Under the pieces are notes generated by a model. That model ran no database searches and had not been told where the DNA came from. It saw only the letters and a program-made list of their open reading frames with translations. Below are positions 1 to 8,030 of a stretch of DNA of 21,728 nucleotides, in pieces. Position 1 is the stretch's first letter, and each line of letters opens with the position of its first letter. The stretch comes from JAQGMV01 sp046597455 (GTDB taxonomy: Bacteria > Pseudomonadota > Gammaproteobacteria > Burkholderiales > SG8-41): assembly GCA_046597455.1 (NCBI GenBank), contig JBKJKJ010000306.1, forward strand, positions 1-21,728, in the 5' to 3' direction. The translations under genes and the position numbers were made by a program.

Positions 1-1
1 C

Positions 2-643
2 GCAGTCAACACACGGGGTTCCGGCGGCGACGGCAATCAAGTCGTGCAGGCAATGCGAAGCGCGGGCGGGCAGGCCGAGCTTTATGTGGCGGACATCGCC
101 GACCCCAACGCCGCGAAAGCGATGGTGGAGAATGTGCTGAAGCGCTTCGGACGCGTGGATTTCCTGGTGCTCAACGCGTCCGTGCGAACCGAGAAAGCGT
201 TTCTCGAGCTCACTTACGACGAATGGCGCACGCCGCTGGCGATTACGCTGGACGGTGCCTTCTATCTCGCGCAGGCGTCCATTCCGTCCATGCTCGAACA
301 CGGCGGCGGAAGCATCGTTACGCTCGGAGGCATGCAATCTCTGTCAGGTGCGAAAAAACGCATACACGGCTCGGTCGCCAAGCACGGCCTGGTCGGTTTC
401 ACCCGCGGCCTTGCACGCGAGTTTGCGGAACAGGGGATACGCGCGAACTGCATCGCGCCGGGGCAAATGGATACGGCGCGCGCCGCGGGCCGTGCCGCCC
501 GGCCGGGCGCGGAACTGATCCCCATGAAACGCCGTGGCGCACCGGAGGAAATTGCGACGACGGTGCGCTTTCTTTGCGGGCCGGCGTCGAGCTACATCAC
601 CGGCCAGACGTTCCACGTCAACGGCGGCCAAATGATGTTCTGA
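2..643 (+). CDS. SDR-family oxidoreductase, 5'-truncated, catalytic tetrad degraded
   Basis: This is the C-terminal part of a short-chain dehydrogenase/reductase (NAD(P)-binding Rossmann fold). The frame is open to the left window edge, so the gene starts outside and its TGxxxGxG cofactor loop is not visible. A GTG at 44 is only an internal valine, because in-frame family-like sequence precedes it. Family landmarks are present: an ADI segment at the end of beta3, LVLNAS for the usual NNAG, the AKHGLVGFTRGLA helix, IRANCIAPG and the C-terminal TGQTFHVNGG. The active site is abnormal. The usual Asn of the beta4/alpha4 region aligns to Thr (245-247), the Ser to Gly (329-331) and the Tyr of YxxxK to Gly (368-370). 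Only the Lys (380-382) remains. It may be a non-catalytic SDR or use a different mechanism. Family call is firm; activity is unknown. Confidence 0.85.
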   Translation, partial: AVNTRGSGGDGNQVVQAMRSAGGQAELYVADIADPNAAKAMVENVLKRFGRVDFLVLNASVRTEKAFLELTYDEWRTPLAITLDGAFYLAQASIPSMLEHGGGSIVTLGGMQSLSGAKKRIHGSVAKHGLVGFTRGLAREFAEQGIRANCIAPGQMDTARAAGRAARPGAELIPMKRRGAPEEIATTVRFLCGPASSYITGQTFHVNGGQMMF

Positions 644-791
644 TGCCCGCTGATTGACTTTGGATCGTCATTGCAGGGAAAGCGGTGGCGAAGCAATCGC
701 AATTCAATGGGACAAAGCACGAGCGGTTGGGCGATAGCGCATCACGTGGACACGCTGCCACTTTATAACTTCGCCACCTCGTCCCGTCGGA
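644..791. other. convergent intergenic gap with a 10-bp inverted repeat
   Basis: Non-coding gap between two converging genes. GGTGGCGAAG at 684-693 is repeated in inverted orientation as CTTCGCCACC at 769-778, leaving a loop of about 75 bases. No T-run or compact terminator hairpin was seen. The repeat could pair in RNA from either strand, but chance is a real alternative. Confidence 0.3.
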
Positions 792-1772
792 TCAACCGCC
801 TTTGATTCCCGCGTCCTTGATCACCTTACCCCACTTTTTGATTTCCGCCTTGAGGAAAGCGTCGAACTCCTGAGGCGAGCTGGGCACCGGCTCGGCACCC
901 TGGGCCAGCATCGCCTCGCGCGCCTCGGGCGCGCTCAGGCTCGCGACAACATCGCGATTGATCTTGTCGATGATCACTTTCGGCGTGCCCGCAGGCGCGA
1001 GCAGACCGAACCACACGCTCGATTCGATTCCCGGAAAACCCGCCTCGGTGATGCTCGGGATATCGGGCGCGGCAGGAAAGCGTTTGGGGCTCATCACCGC
1101 GAGCGCTTTAATCTTTCCTGCTTTGACCTGCCCGCTCGCAGTGGTCGTCGAAAGAAATGCGGCCTGTGTCTCACCCGACACAAGCGCAGTCAGCGCAAAT
1201 CCCGCACCCTTGTACGGAATGTGCACCAGCTTCGCGCCCGTCATCTGGTTGAAAAGCTCGCCTGAAAGCTGGCTGCTCGTGCCCCCACCCGCCGAGGCAT
1301 AGTTCAGTGTGCCGGGCCGCGCCTTCGCGTATGCGACGAATTCCTTCAGTGACGCAACGGGCACGGAAGAATTGATCGTCAGCGCGATACCCGATTTCGT
1401 AAGCAGCGAGATCGGTGCGAAATCCTTGATGGGATCGTAAGCGAGATTCTTGAAAAGGAATTGGGGGCTCGCGTGCGTGCCGATCTGACCGACGATCAGC
1501 GCATACCCGTCCGGGGCCGATTTGGCCACGATGTCGGCGCCGATGATGCCGCCCGCGCCTGGCCGATTGTCGACCACGACCGTTTTTCCCCAGCGCTCGG
1601 TCAGCTTTTGCGCGACGAAGCGCGCAGCGAAGTCGGAGGTGCTGCCCGGCGAACCGGTGACGAGGCGAACCGGGCGGTTCGGATAGGAATCGGGGGCATC
1701 GGCCGCATTTAAAGGGGCTGCGAAAAGCGCGGTGACCGCCAAGCCGGCAGATAAGGCTGTGAACAAACGCAT
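792..1772 (-). CDS. Bug-family (TctC-like) tripartite tricarboxylate transporter substrate-binding protein
   Basis: Periplasmic solute-binding protein of the Bug/TctC family, about 326 aa, which is normal for the family. These proteins bind carboxylates or other small polar ligands, usually for TctAB-type transporters, though many are orphans. Residues 1-24 form a signal peptide (MRLFTALSAGLAVTALFAA then a polar region before the mature start near ADAP). Family motifs follow in order: YPNRPVRLV, PGSTSDFAAR, WGKTVVVDNRPGAGG, DGYALIVG, FAPISLL, NYASAG, HIPYKG. The frame extends upstream to a GTG at 1802. I chose the ATG at 1772 because GAGGAG (1777-1782) sits 4 bases upstream and the signal peptide then begins correctly. 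No tctA/tctB genes are nearby. It lies 45 bases downstream of an alpha/beta hydrolase on the same strand, so co-transcription is likely. Ligand unknown. Confidence 0.92.
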   Translation of the reverse strand: MRLFTALSAGLAVTALFAAPLNAADAPDSYPNRPVRLVTGSPGSTSDFAARFVAQKLTERWGKTVVVDNRPGAGGIIGADIVAKSAPDGYALIVGQIGTHASPQFLFKNLAYDPIKDFAPISLLTKSGIALTINSSVPVASLKEFVAYAKARPGTLNYASAGGGTSSQLSGELFNQMTGAKLVHIPYKGAGFALTALVSGETQAAFLSTTTASGQVKAGKIKALAVMSPKRFPAAPDIPSITEAGFPGIESSVWFGLLAPAGTPKVIIDKINRDVVASLSAPEAREAMLAQGAEPVPSSPQEFDAFLKAEIKKWGKVIKDAGIKGG

Positions 1773-1776
1773 GGTT

Positions 1777-1782
1777 CTCCTC
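1777..1782 (-). promoter_or_regulatory. Shine-Dalgarno deciding the Bug gene start
   Basis: On the minus strand this reads GAGGAG, then AACC, then ATG at 1772. It supports the internal ATG over the GTG at 1802, which has no comparable site upstream. Confidence 0.7.
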
Positions 1783-1817
1783 GGTTTATCGTTATTCTGC
1801 ACGTCGTCATCACGGCA

Positions 1818-2780
1818 TCACCCCATTACCACGCTGGGCTTGAGGTGCTGGTCGAAGTAAGCCATGAACGTGTCGTAAGCCTCGCGCTGCACCGCGTCCG
1901 GCTCGAAGGATCCGTCGGCCCTGCGATACAGATAAGGATAGCCGTGATCGGGATGATCGAGGCTCACCCACGTGCTGTCCTTCCCGGCCTCCACCATCCA
2001 TTCATGCGCAAGCTGAAAAATGCCCTGCAGGTGGTCAGGATCACGGCCGATGTGCAGGATCGGCGTGGCGATGCCCCTGATCCGTTCCATCGCGCGGGCT
2101 TTGTCGGCATTGCTACGCACGAGCGCCTTGTCCTGATACTGCAGCACGCCGTCTTTGCGCGGTGCTTCGGGTCCGGTATCGACGCACAGGAACTCGTGCG
2201 AGGCACCTTCGATCACCACACCGCAGGTGAAATTCATCTGCGCTGCGACTTTCAGGATCATCTCGCCGCTGTGGCTCACGCCGACGCAGCCGACTGCGTC
2301 GCGCCTGACGTACGGCAGCGACTTCAGATAACTGAGGATCGAAATCATGTCATCCGAGTCGAGCGAGGGGGAGGACTTCAGTGTGCGGCCTTCGCCGCTG
2401 ACGTCATCCCCGATGTTGTGGGCGCGCTCGACCTGGTTGTAAAGGTGCGGAATCTCGTTGCGATAAGAGACGTAGGCGACCGCATAGCCACGCGCGAGCA
2501 TGAGGTCCTGCATGGAGGCGAGACGTTCGACCTGTGTCTCGACGTGGGGCAGGCCGCCGCGTCCATTGCCGCGGCCGATCGCGATGAGCGGAAAAGGCCC
2601 CGCGCCTTGCGGTTTACGCACGGCGATCGGCACGTAAATCTCGTCCCGGGTGAGGACGAATGTGTAGTCCGCCGGTATCGGCGAGCCGCGCACCGGCCGG
2701 GTGATCACATAGCCGTGTGCAGGCAGATCGGAGGCGACGGGTGCGTACGGATCCGCACCGGGTGACTGGGTCTGGTCCAC
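1818..2780 (-). CDS. alpha/beta hydrolase (prolyl-oligopeptidase/acyl-esterase-like)
   Basis: Cytosolic alpha/beta-hydrolase of about 320 aa with no signal peptide. Seen in order: a beta strand IYVPIAVRKP followed by GPFPLIAIGRGNGRGG (oxyanion side), the ARGYAVAYVSYRN segment typical of prolyl-oligopeptidase-like esterases, the nucleophile elbow GCVGVSHSGE with Ser169, a candidate acid in HIGRDPDH (Asp247/249), and a candidate His in DHPDHGY (His276 or 279). The elbow reads G-V-S-H-S-G rather than the canonical G-x-S-x-G, with Ser in place of the second Gly. The frame extends to a GTG at 2840. I prefer the GTG at 2780 because GTGAGGAG lies 6 bases upstream of it. It precedes the Bug binding protein in the same direction, so it may act on an ester or amide taken up with it. 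Substrate unknown; fold assignment firm. Confidence 0.82.
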   Translation of the reverse strand: MDQTQSPGADPYAPVASDLPAHGYVITRPVRGSPIPADYTFVLTRDEIYVPIAVRKPQGAGPFPLIAIGRGNGRGGLPHVETQVERLASMQDLMLARGYAVAYVSYRNEIPHLYNQVERAHNIGDDVSGEGRTLKSSPSLDSDDMISILSYLKSLPYVRRDAVGCVGVSHSGEMILKVAAQMNFTCGVVIEGASHEFLCVDTGPEAPRKDGVLQYQDKALVRSNADKARAMERIRGIATPILHIGRDPDHLQGIFQLAHEWMVEAGKDSTWVSLDHPDHGYPYLYRRADGSFEPDAVQREAYDTFMAYFDQHLKPSVVMG

Positions 2781-2786
2781 GGCATG

Positions 2787-2794
2787 CTCCTCAC
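2787..2794 (-). promoter_or_regulatory. Shine-Dalgarno deciding a GTG start
   Basis: The minus strand reads GTGAGGAG, six bases, then GTG at 2780. This site favours the shorter hydrolase model over the upstream GTG at 2840. Confidence 0.6.
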
Positions 2795-2879
2795 TTGGGG
2801 TGCGGCTATTCTCGGTGCGCGCCGCAAGATTGGCAAGCACGGGCGCGCAGCGCGCGGCGAAACGCGGGAACGCGAGGGA

Positions 2880-3503
2880 TCAGGTTAAAGCGGGTCTGCG
2901 TCCTGCCACGTGAGCGGCGATGAGCTCGCGGCCGTGCATGCGTACCCGGGTTCCGCGATCGTCGAGCAAGCACAGGCGCATGAGGCCCGCGAGGAAAACA
3001 CTGGTCTCCAGCGCAGCGATATCGGGTGTCAGGCCGGGGCGCAACTGACCGCGCACTCGCGCCTCCTCGTACACCTCGACGAGCTGACTGCGCGCGCGCT
3101 CGACCTTGCGCGCGTATTCATCGAGCTCAGCCTCCAGCTCACCCACGTACTCGCATTTGAAATTCATCACCGAACACGTCAGCCTGGTGCGGGTGTCTCC
3201 GTCAACGGCACCGAAAATGTCGAGCAGGAAATGCTCGACTCGCACCAGCGGATCGCTCGATCGATCGCTGAGCAGCGTAAAGTCGGCGCGATCGATCAGC
3301 GGCAGCGACACGTCTTCGCGAATCGCAGCGAGCAGCGCCTGCTTGTCGGCGAAGTGATGGTAGATCGCGCCGCGGGTGACGCCGGCCGCTTCTGCAATAT
3401 GTGCGAACGTCGTGCTGGAAATTCCGCGCTTGTCGAACATCTGTAATGCCGCTGAAGTGATTCGTCGGCGCGTTTCTTCGGCTTCCTGTTTGGTGCGGCG
3501 CAT
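2880..3503 (-). CDS. TetR/AcrR-family transcriptional repressor of the RND efflux operon
   Basis: TetR-family regulator, 207 aa, the usual length. The N-terminus MRRTKQEAEETRRRI is characteristic of the AcrR/TtgR/MtrR group of RND-pump repressors. The helix-turn-helix spans roughly residues 30-52, with the family pattern FAHIAEAAGVTRGAIYHHFADK. The C-terminal two-thirds is the variable ligand-binding and dimerisation domain, including the CEYVGELEAELDEYARKVE helix. It is divergent from the adaptor-pump-channel operon, and an AcrR-like box lies between them (3575-3598). The expected role is therefore repression of the pump genes, relieved when a drug-like ligand binds. Autoregulation is also likely, since the gap is only 135 bases. 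I found no good Shine-Dalgarno before the ATG at 3503. Family and role are well supported; the inducing ligand is unknown. Confidence 0.92.
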   Translation of the reverse strand: MRRTKQEAEETRRRITSAALQMFDKRGISSTTFAHIAEAAGVTRGAIYHHFADKQALLAAIREDVSLPLIDRADFTLLSDRSSDPLVRVEHFLLDIFGAVDGDTRTRLTCSVMNFKCEYVGELEAELDEYARKVERARSQLVEVYEEARVRGQLRPGLTPDIAALETSVFLAGLMRLCLLDDRGTRVRMHGRELIAAHVAGRRPALT

Positions 3504-3572
3504 GCAAATATCGCGCTTTTTCAGCGCCCGTATGACACGCCGGGTGAGCGTGCAGAGTTTTGGTCAAAGTGG

Positions 3573-3600
3573 TTTACATACATCCTTGATTGTATATAAT
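3573..3600 (+). promoter_or_regulatory. promoter of the RND efflux operon
   Basis: TTTACA (3573-3578) matches the sigma70 -35 box at 5 of 6 positions. Sixteen bases later TATAAT (3595-3600) is a perfect -10 box. Predicted transcription start is near 3607, about 30 bases before the adaptor ATG at 3639. The repressor box at 3575-3598 covers almost the whole element. Confidence 0.75.
3575..3598. promoter_or_regulatory. AcrR-type operator (24-bp imperfect palindrome)
   Basis: The left arm TACATACA (3575-3582) and right arm TGTATATA (3591-3598) are inverted repeats with one mismatch, separated by 8 bases. From memory the site matches the E. coli AcrR box, whose arms are TACATACA and TGTATGTA, at 19 of 24 positions. 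It lies between the -35 and -10 boxes of the pump promoter, so bound repressor would block RNA polymerase. It lies about 70 bases upstream of the repressor gene start, so it could also control that gene. Confidence 0.75.
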
Positions 3601-3638
3601 CACGCCTTTCCCGTCGACCCCTATTCCGGCCATCCTTC

Positions 3639-4886
3639 ATGAAATTCTCTACCCCCCCCGTGCAACGCGTCGGTTTGCAATCGCTCCGTCGCGTTGGCGC
3701 ATTTGCAATTGCGAGCATCGTCCTGTCGATCGCCGCTTGCGGCAAGCCCGCGCCCGGGCCGGGTGACAAAGGCGGCCCGGGTGCCGGCGGGCCGCCCCCA
3801 GCCATGCCAGTCACTGTGCTGCGCGCCAAACTCGAGCGCGCGCCCATCGCCATCGACGCGGTGGGCCAGGCGGAAGGGTCGCGCGAAGTCGAGATCCGGT
3901 CACGCGTGGCCGGCATACTCGAGAAGCGCCTTTATAACGAAGGCGGGTCGGTGAGTGCAGGAAGCACGATGTACCTCATCGACCGCGCCCCGTTCGCAAT
4001 CGCCGTGGCGCAGGCCAAAGCCGCGCTCTCCCAGGAGAGCGCACGCCAGGAGCTCGCCCAGCGCGAAGCCGGGCGGCTCAAGTCGCTCGCCGCGAGCAAG
4101 GCGATCAGCCAGCGCGAATATGATGAAGCGGCATCGACGGTGAAGCAATCGGCCGCGGCCATCGAAGGCGCGCAGGCGAAGCTCGCCGAAGCTCAACTCA
4201 ACCTGTCATACACGACGGTGAAAGCACCGATCGGCGGCATCGCCGGCCGCTCGCTCAAGTCCGAAGGCAGTCTCGTGACGCCGAATACGGACCTGCTCAC
4301 CACCATTACCCAGGTCAATCCCATATGGGTTCGCTTTTCACTCGCCGAGAGCGACTTCGAACGGATACGGAGCGGTGCAAAAGCGGCGAAAATCGAAATC
4401 CGCAACCAGGACGGGTCGCTGGCCGTCACCAACGGCCGGCTCAACTTCACCGGCTCCACGGTGGATCCTAAAATCGGAACGGTTCAGTTGCGGGCCGAAT
4501 TTCCCAATCCGACGACGACATGGCTTCCCGGACAGTTCGCTAAAGTACACATCCTTGCCGGCGAGCAGGACGCGTTCCTCATTCCGCAATCCGCAGTCGT
4601 TCAAACCGAGCAGGGGCGGCTCGTGTGGATCGCGGACGCCGACGGTAAAGCGAACATGCGGCCCGTACAGACGGCCAACTGGATCGGCGCCAACTGGGTC
4701 GTCACCGGCGGTCTGAAACCCGGCGATGCCGTCATTATCGACAACCTGATGAAGCTGCGGCCCGGTGCGACCGTGAAGCCTCAGGAAGCGGGGGTGGGCG
4801 CGCCGTCGCAGCAGCCGCCCGGCTCCCCGCCGCAAGCGCCGGACGCCGCCGACAAGAGACCGCCTTCTACCAGCGCCGCACGCTGA
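3639..4886 (+). CDS. RND efflux periplasmic adaptor (membrane fusion) lipoprotein, AcrA/MexA-like
   Basis: Membrane fusion protein, 415 aa, that bridges the inner-membrane pump and the outer-membrane channel. The signal sequence ends in a lipobox (LSIAAC), so Cys34 is the predicted lipidated residue anchoring it to the inner membrane. A Gly/Pro-rich linker (residues 36-55) follows. Then come the beta-barrel and lipoyl half-motif (VEIRSRVAGILEKRLYNEGGSVSAG), the alpha-helical hairpin that contacts the channel (about 118-185, including AASKAISQREYDEA), the second lipoyl half (LSYTTVKAPIGGIAGRS), and the beta-barrel and membrane-proximal domains (FPNPTTTWLPGQFAKVHI; IPQSAVVQTEQGRLVW; GLKPGDAVII). 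The C-terminal tail after residue 385 is Pro/Ala-rich and probably disordered. It is the first gene of the operon, 9 bases ahead of the pump gene, and expressed from the repressor-controlled promoter at 3573-3600. Confidence 0.95.
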   Translation: MKFSTPPVQRVGLQSLRRVGAFAIASIVLSIAACGKPAPGPGDKGGPGAGGPPPAMPVTVLRAKLERAPIAIDAVGQAEGSREVEIRSRVAGILEKRLYNEGGSVSAGSTMYLIDRAPFAIAVAQAKAALSQESARQELAQREAGRLKSLAASKAISQREYDEAASTVKQSAAAIEGAQAKLAEAQLNLSYTTVKAPIGGIAGRSLKSEGSLVTPNTDLLTTITQVNPIWVRFSLAESDFERIRSGAKAAKIEIRNQDGSLAVTNGRLNFTGSTVDPKIGTVQLRAEFPNPTTTWLPGQFAKVHILAGEQDAFLIPQSAVVQTEQGRLVWIADADGKANMRPVQTANWIGANWVVTGGLKPGDAVIIDNLMKLRPGATVKPQEAGVGAPSQQPPGSPPQAPDAADKRPPSTSAAR

Positions 4887-4895
4887 GCATCGACC

Positions 4896-7800
4896 ATGGG
4901 TAATTTCTCCCGCTTTTTCATCGAGCGCCCGATCTTTGCGAGCGTGCTCTCGATCATCATCCTCCTCGCCGGTCTCGTTTCGGCGTTCGGACTGCCGATA
5001 TCGCAATACCCCGAGATCGCGCCGCCGACCGTCACCATCAGCGCGAGCTATCCCGGCGCCAGCGCCGAGACACTTTCGAAGACCGTCGCCGCGCCCATCG
5101 AAGAGCAGCTCTCGGGCGTCGAGAACCTGATCTATTTCAGCTCGAGCGCCGCGGCCGACGGCACGGTCGGCATCACTGCCACGTTCGAAGTCGGCACCGA
5201 TGTCGACAAAGCGGTCTTCCAGCTCAACAACCGCGTCCAGCTCGCGCTCCCGCGTCTTCCTGACGAAGTCCGCCGCAACGGCGTCATCGTCCAGAAACGC
5301 TCGAACGACATCCTGCTGGTGATCGGCCTGCAGTCGCCGAACGGCGGGCGCGACACCACCTTTCTCGCGAACTACGCAACGGTCAACCTCGTCGACGAGC
5401 TCAAGCGCATTCCCGGCGTCGGTGACATCGTGCTCTTCGGGTCGGGTTATTCGATGCGCATCTGGCTGCAGCCCGACCGCATGGCCCGCCTCGGGGTCAC
5501 ACCGACGGACATCGCGAACGCCATCCGCGCGCAGAACGCCCAGTACGCCGCAGGGAAGATCGGGGCAGAACCGGCGCTCCCGGGGCAGGCCCTCAACTAC
5601 ACGGTGACCGCGCGCGGTCGCCTGGTCAATCCCGAAGAATTCGGCTCGATCGTGGTGCGCGCGGGCGGCCCCAACGGAGTTCTGCGCATCAAGGATGTCG
5701 CCCGGGTCGAGCTCGGCGCCCAGAGCTACGACACCTCGACGACGGTCGACGGCAACCCGGCGGTCGGCATGGCGGTGTTCCTGCAAACCGGTGCCAACGC
5801 GCTCCAGGTCGCAGCTGCGATCAAGTCGCGCATGGTGGAGATGAAGGGAAGCTTTCCGCCGAACGTCGATTATCTGATCCCCTTCGACACGACGCGCGTC
5901 GTCGAGGCGTCGATACACGAAGTCGTGGTGACGATCGGCATCGCCGCGGTTCTGGTCATCCTGGTGGTATTCCTGTTCCTGCAGCACTGGCGCGCGACGC
6001 TGATCCCGATGATCGCGGTCCCGGTTTCACTCGTCGGAACGTTCGCGGGCCTCTACGTGCTGGGGCTGTCGATCAACACGCTGACGCTGTTCGCGATGGT
6101 GCTGGCCATCGGCATCGTGGTCGACGATGCGATCGTCGTGCTGGAAAACGTCGAGCGCCTGATGCGCGAGCAGAACATGAGCGCGAAGCAGGCATCGATC
6201 GAAGCGATGCGGGAAGTGACGGGTGCAGTGATCGCCATCGTCCTCGTGCTGTGTGCGGTGTTCATCCCGGTCGCGTTTCTCGGCGGCATCGCCGGCGTGC
6301 TGTATCGACAGTTCGCCGTGACCGTCGCGATCGCGGTGGTGATCTCGGGCGTGGTCGCGCTGACCCTGACGCCGGCGCTTTGCGCGTTGCTGCTCAAGCC
6401 CGGCGACCACGAGTCGCGCTTCTTCAAGCCCTTCAACTCGGGTTTCGCCAAGCTCACCAACACGTTCCTGCGGTGGGTCGATCGCAGTCTGCGGCATCGG
6501 CTCATTACGGGTCTCGCATTCCTCGGGGTGCTCGCCGTGATTGCGATACTTTTCCTGCAGGTGCCGTCGAGCTTCGTGCCGCAGGAGGATCAGGGATACA
6601 TCATCAGCTCGATCATGCTCCCCGACGCGGCAACGCTGCAGCGCACGGCGAAGACCGGCGCGCAGCTGCAGCAGCGGCTTTCGAAAGACCCGACGATCGA
6701 TCACATGTTCGTGGCACCGGGTCGCGATTTCATCGGCGGCGGCAACAAACCGAACGCCGGGACCAGCTTCATCCTGCTCAAGCATTGGGATGACCGCAAA
6801 AAAACCGCGCCCGCGCTTGCCGCCGAAGTCATGAAAATGGGCTTCACTTTCCCCGACGGCATCGTGCTCGCGTTCAACCCCCCAGCGATCCGCGGCCTCG
6901 GCAGCGCAGGCGGTTTCGAGGTCTACGTGCAGGCGCGCGCGGATTCCGACCCCAAGCGTCTGGCGCAAGTGGTCCAGGGCCTCACCGCGGCGCTTTCGAA
7001 GAGCCCGTCGCTGCAAGGCATCAACACTTTTTTCCGCCCTACAGTCCCGCAACTGCTGGTCGACGTGAACCGCGAGCAGGCGATGGCGCTCGGCGTTCCG
7101 GTCTCCGACGTGTTCGACGCGCTGCAGAGCACGATGGGGACCCTGTACGTGAACGATTTCAACATGTCCGGCCGCACCTATCGCGTGCTGCTTCAGGCCG
7201 ACGCCGCCTATCGCGCGCAGCCCGACGATGTGGGCCAGGTGTACGTGCGCTCCAACACCACCGGCGAGATGATTGCGCTCAAGGCTTTGATCCGCACCAC
7301 GAGCGTGTCCGGTCCGGAGCAGGTCGAGCGCTACAACGGCTTTCTTTCGGCCAAGATTTTCGGAAGCGGAAAACCGGGCGTGAGCTCGGGCCAGGCGATC
7401 GCCGCAGTGGAAGAAGCCGCTGCGACAGCGCTGCCGGCCGGCTACACCATTTCGTGGACCGGCCAGGCGTTCCAGGAGAAGCGTATCGGCCTGCAGTCGG
7501 TCTTTGCCTTCGGCTTTGCCATCGTGATGGTCTACCTGATACTCGCTGCGCTCTACGAGCGCTGGCGTCTCCCGGGCGCGGTCGTTCTGGCGGTGCCGTT
7601 CGCCGTTGCCGGTGCGCTGCTTCTGGTGTGGGCGCGCGGGATGGAGAACGACATCTACTTCCAGATCGGTCTGGTGGTGCTGATCGGACTGGCGGCGAAG
7701 AACGCGATTCTGATCGTCGAATTCGCGCAGCAGGGCCTGCTCGCCGGCATGAAACCGGTCGATGCGGCGCTGCAGGCCGCGCGGTTGCGCTTCCGGCCAA

Positions 7801-8030
7801 TCGTGATGACGTCGCTCGCGTTCGTGCTCGGCGTGGTGCCGCTCGCCGTCGCAACCGGCGCCGGCGCCGGTGCGCGCAGGTCGATGGGAACGGGTGTGGT
7901 CGGCGGCATGCTGGCGGCGACGTTCATCGCGACTGTATTCGTTCCGCTCTTTTTCGTGCTGCTCGCACGCAGGAACAAAATGGGTGAGAAAGCAGAGCCT
8001 GAATCCGACGTCGAGGAGGCGCGTTCATGA
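4896..8030 (+). CDS. RND multidrug efflux pump, inner-membrane subunit (HAE1, AcrB/MexB-like)
   Basis: Proton-driven drug exporter of the hydrophobe/amphiphile RND family, 1044 aa (AcrB is 1049). TM1 is at residues 12-32 (RPIFASVLSIIILLAGLVSA). The first periplasmic porter loop starts with FGLPISQYPEIAPP and contains SYPGASAETL. TM2-TM6 start near residue 340. The proton-relay acids are in GIVVDDAIVVLENVER (Asp410/Asp411, equivalent to AcrB 407/408). The second half repeats the layout, with the loop beginning VPSSFVPQEDQGY and the relay lysine in GLAAKNAILIVEFA (Lys935). All residues needed for proton coupling are present, so the pump should work. It is preceded by the adaptor gene, and its stop codon overlaps the channel gene start (ATGA at 8027-8030), so the two are translationally coupled. 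Substrates cannot be predicted from this. Confidence 0.96.
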   Translation: MGNFSRFFIERPIFASVLSIIILLAGLVSAFGLPISQYPEIAPPTVTISASYPGASAETLSKTVAAPIEEQLSGVENLIYFSSSAAADGTVGITATFEVGTDVDKAVFQLNNRVQLALPRLPDEVRRNGVIVQKRSNDILLVIGLQSPNGGRDTTFLANYATVNLVDELKRIPGVGDIVLFGSGYSMRIWLQPDRMARLGVTPTDIANAIRAQNAQYAAGKIGAEPALPGQALNYTVTARGRLVNPEEFGSIVVRAGGPNGVLRIKDVARVELGAQSYDTSTTVDGNPAVGMAVFLQTGANALQVAAAIKSRMVEMKGSFPPNVDYLIPFDTTRVVEASIHEVVVTIGIAAVLVILVVFLFLQHWRATLIPMIAVPVSLVGTFAGLYVLGLSINTLTLFAMVLAIGIVVDDAIVVLENVERLMREQNMSAKQASIEAMREVTGAVIAIVLVLCAVFIPVAFLGGIAGVLYRQFAVTVAIAVVISGVVALTLTPALCALLLKPGDHESRFFKPFNSGFAKLTNTFLRWVDRSLRHRLITGLAFLGVLAVIAILFLQVPSSFVPQEDQGYIISSIMLPDAATLQRTAKTGAQLQQRLSKDPTIDHMFVAPGRDFIGGGNKPNAGTSFILLKHWDDRKKTAPALAAEVMKMGFTFPDGIVLAFNPPAIRGLGSAGGFEVYVQARADSDPKRLAQVVQGLTAALSKSPSLQGINTFFRPTVPQLLVDVNREQAMALGVPVSDVFDALQSTMGTLYVNDFNMSGRTYRVLLQADAAYRAQPDDVGQVYVRSNTTGEMIALKALIRTTSVSGPEQVERYNGFLSAKIFGSGKPGVSSGQAIAAVEEAAATALPAGYTISWTGQAFQEKRIGLQSVFAFGFAIVMVYLILAALYERWRLPGAVVLAVPFAVAGALLLVWARGMENDIYFQIGLVVLIGLAAKNAILIVEFAQQGLLAGMKPVDAALQAARLRFRPIVMTSLAFVLGVVPLAVATGAGAGARRSMGTGVVGGMLAATFIATVFVPLFFVLLARRNKMGEKAEPESDVEEARS

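Noticed and set aside
3504..3572. Promoter for the TetR gene on the minus strand
   Set aside because: A TTGACC-like -35 (3562-3567) exists but no acceptable -10 box follows at 16-18 bases, so no position is claimed.
4338..5987. Minus-strand open frame of 549 codons opposite the adaptor and pump genes
   Set aside because: Arg/Asp/His-rich low-complexity translation typical of an antisense shadow; the plus strand encodes well-conserved RND proteins.
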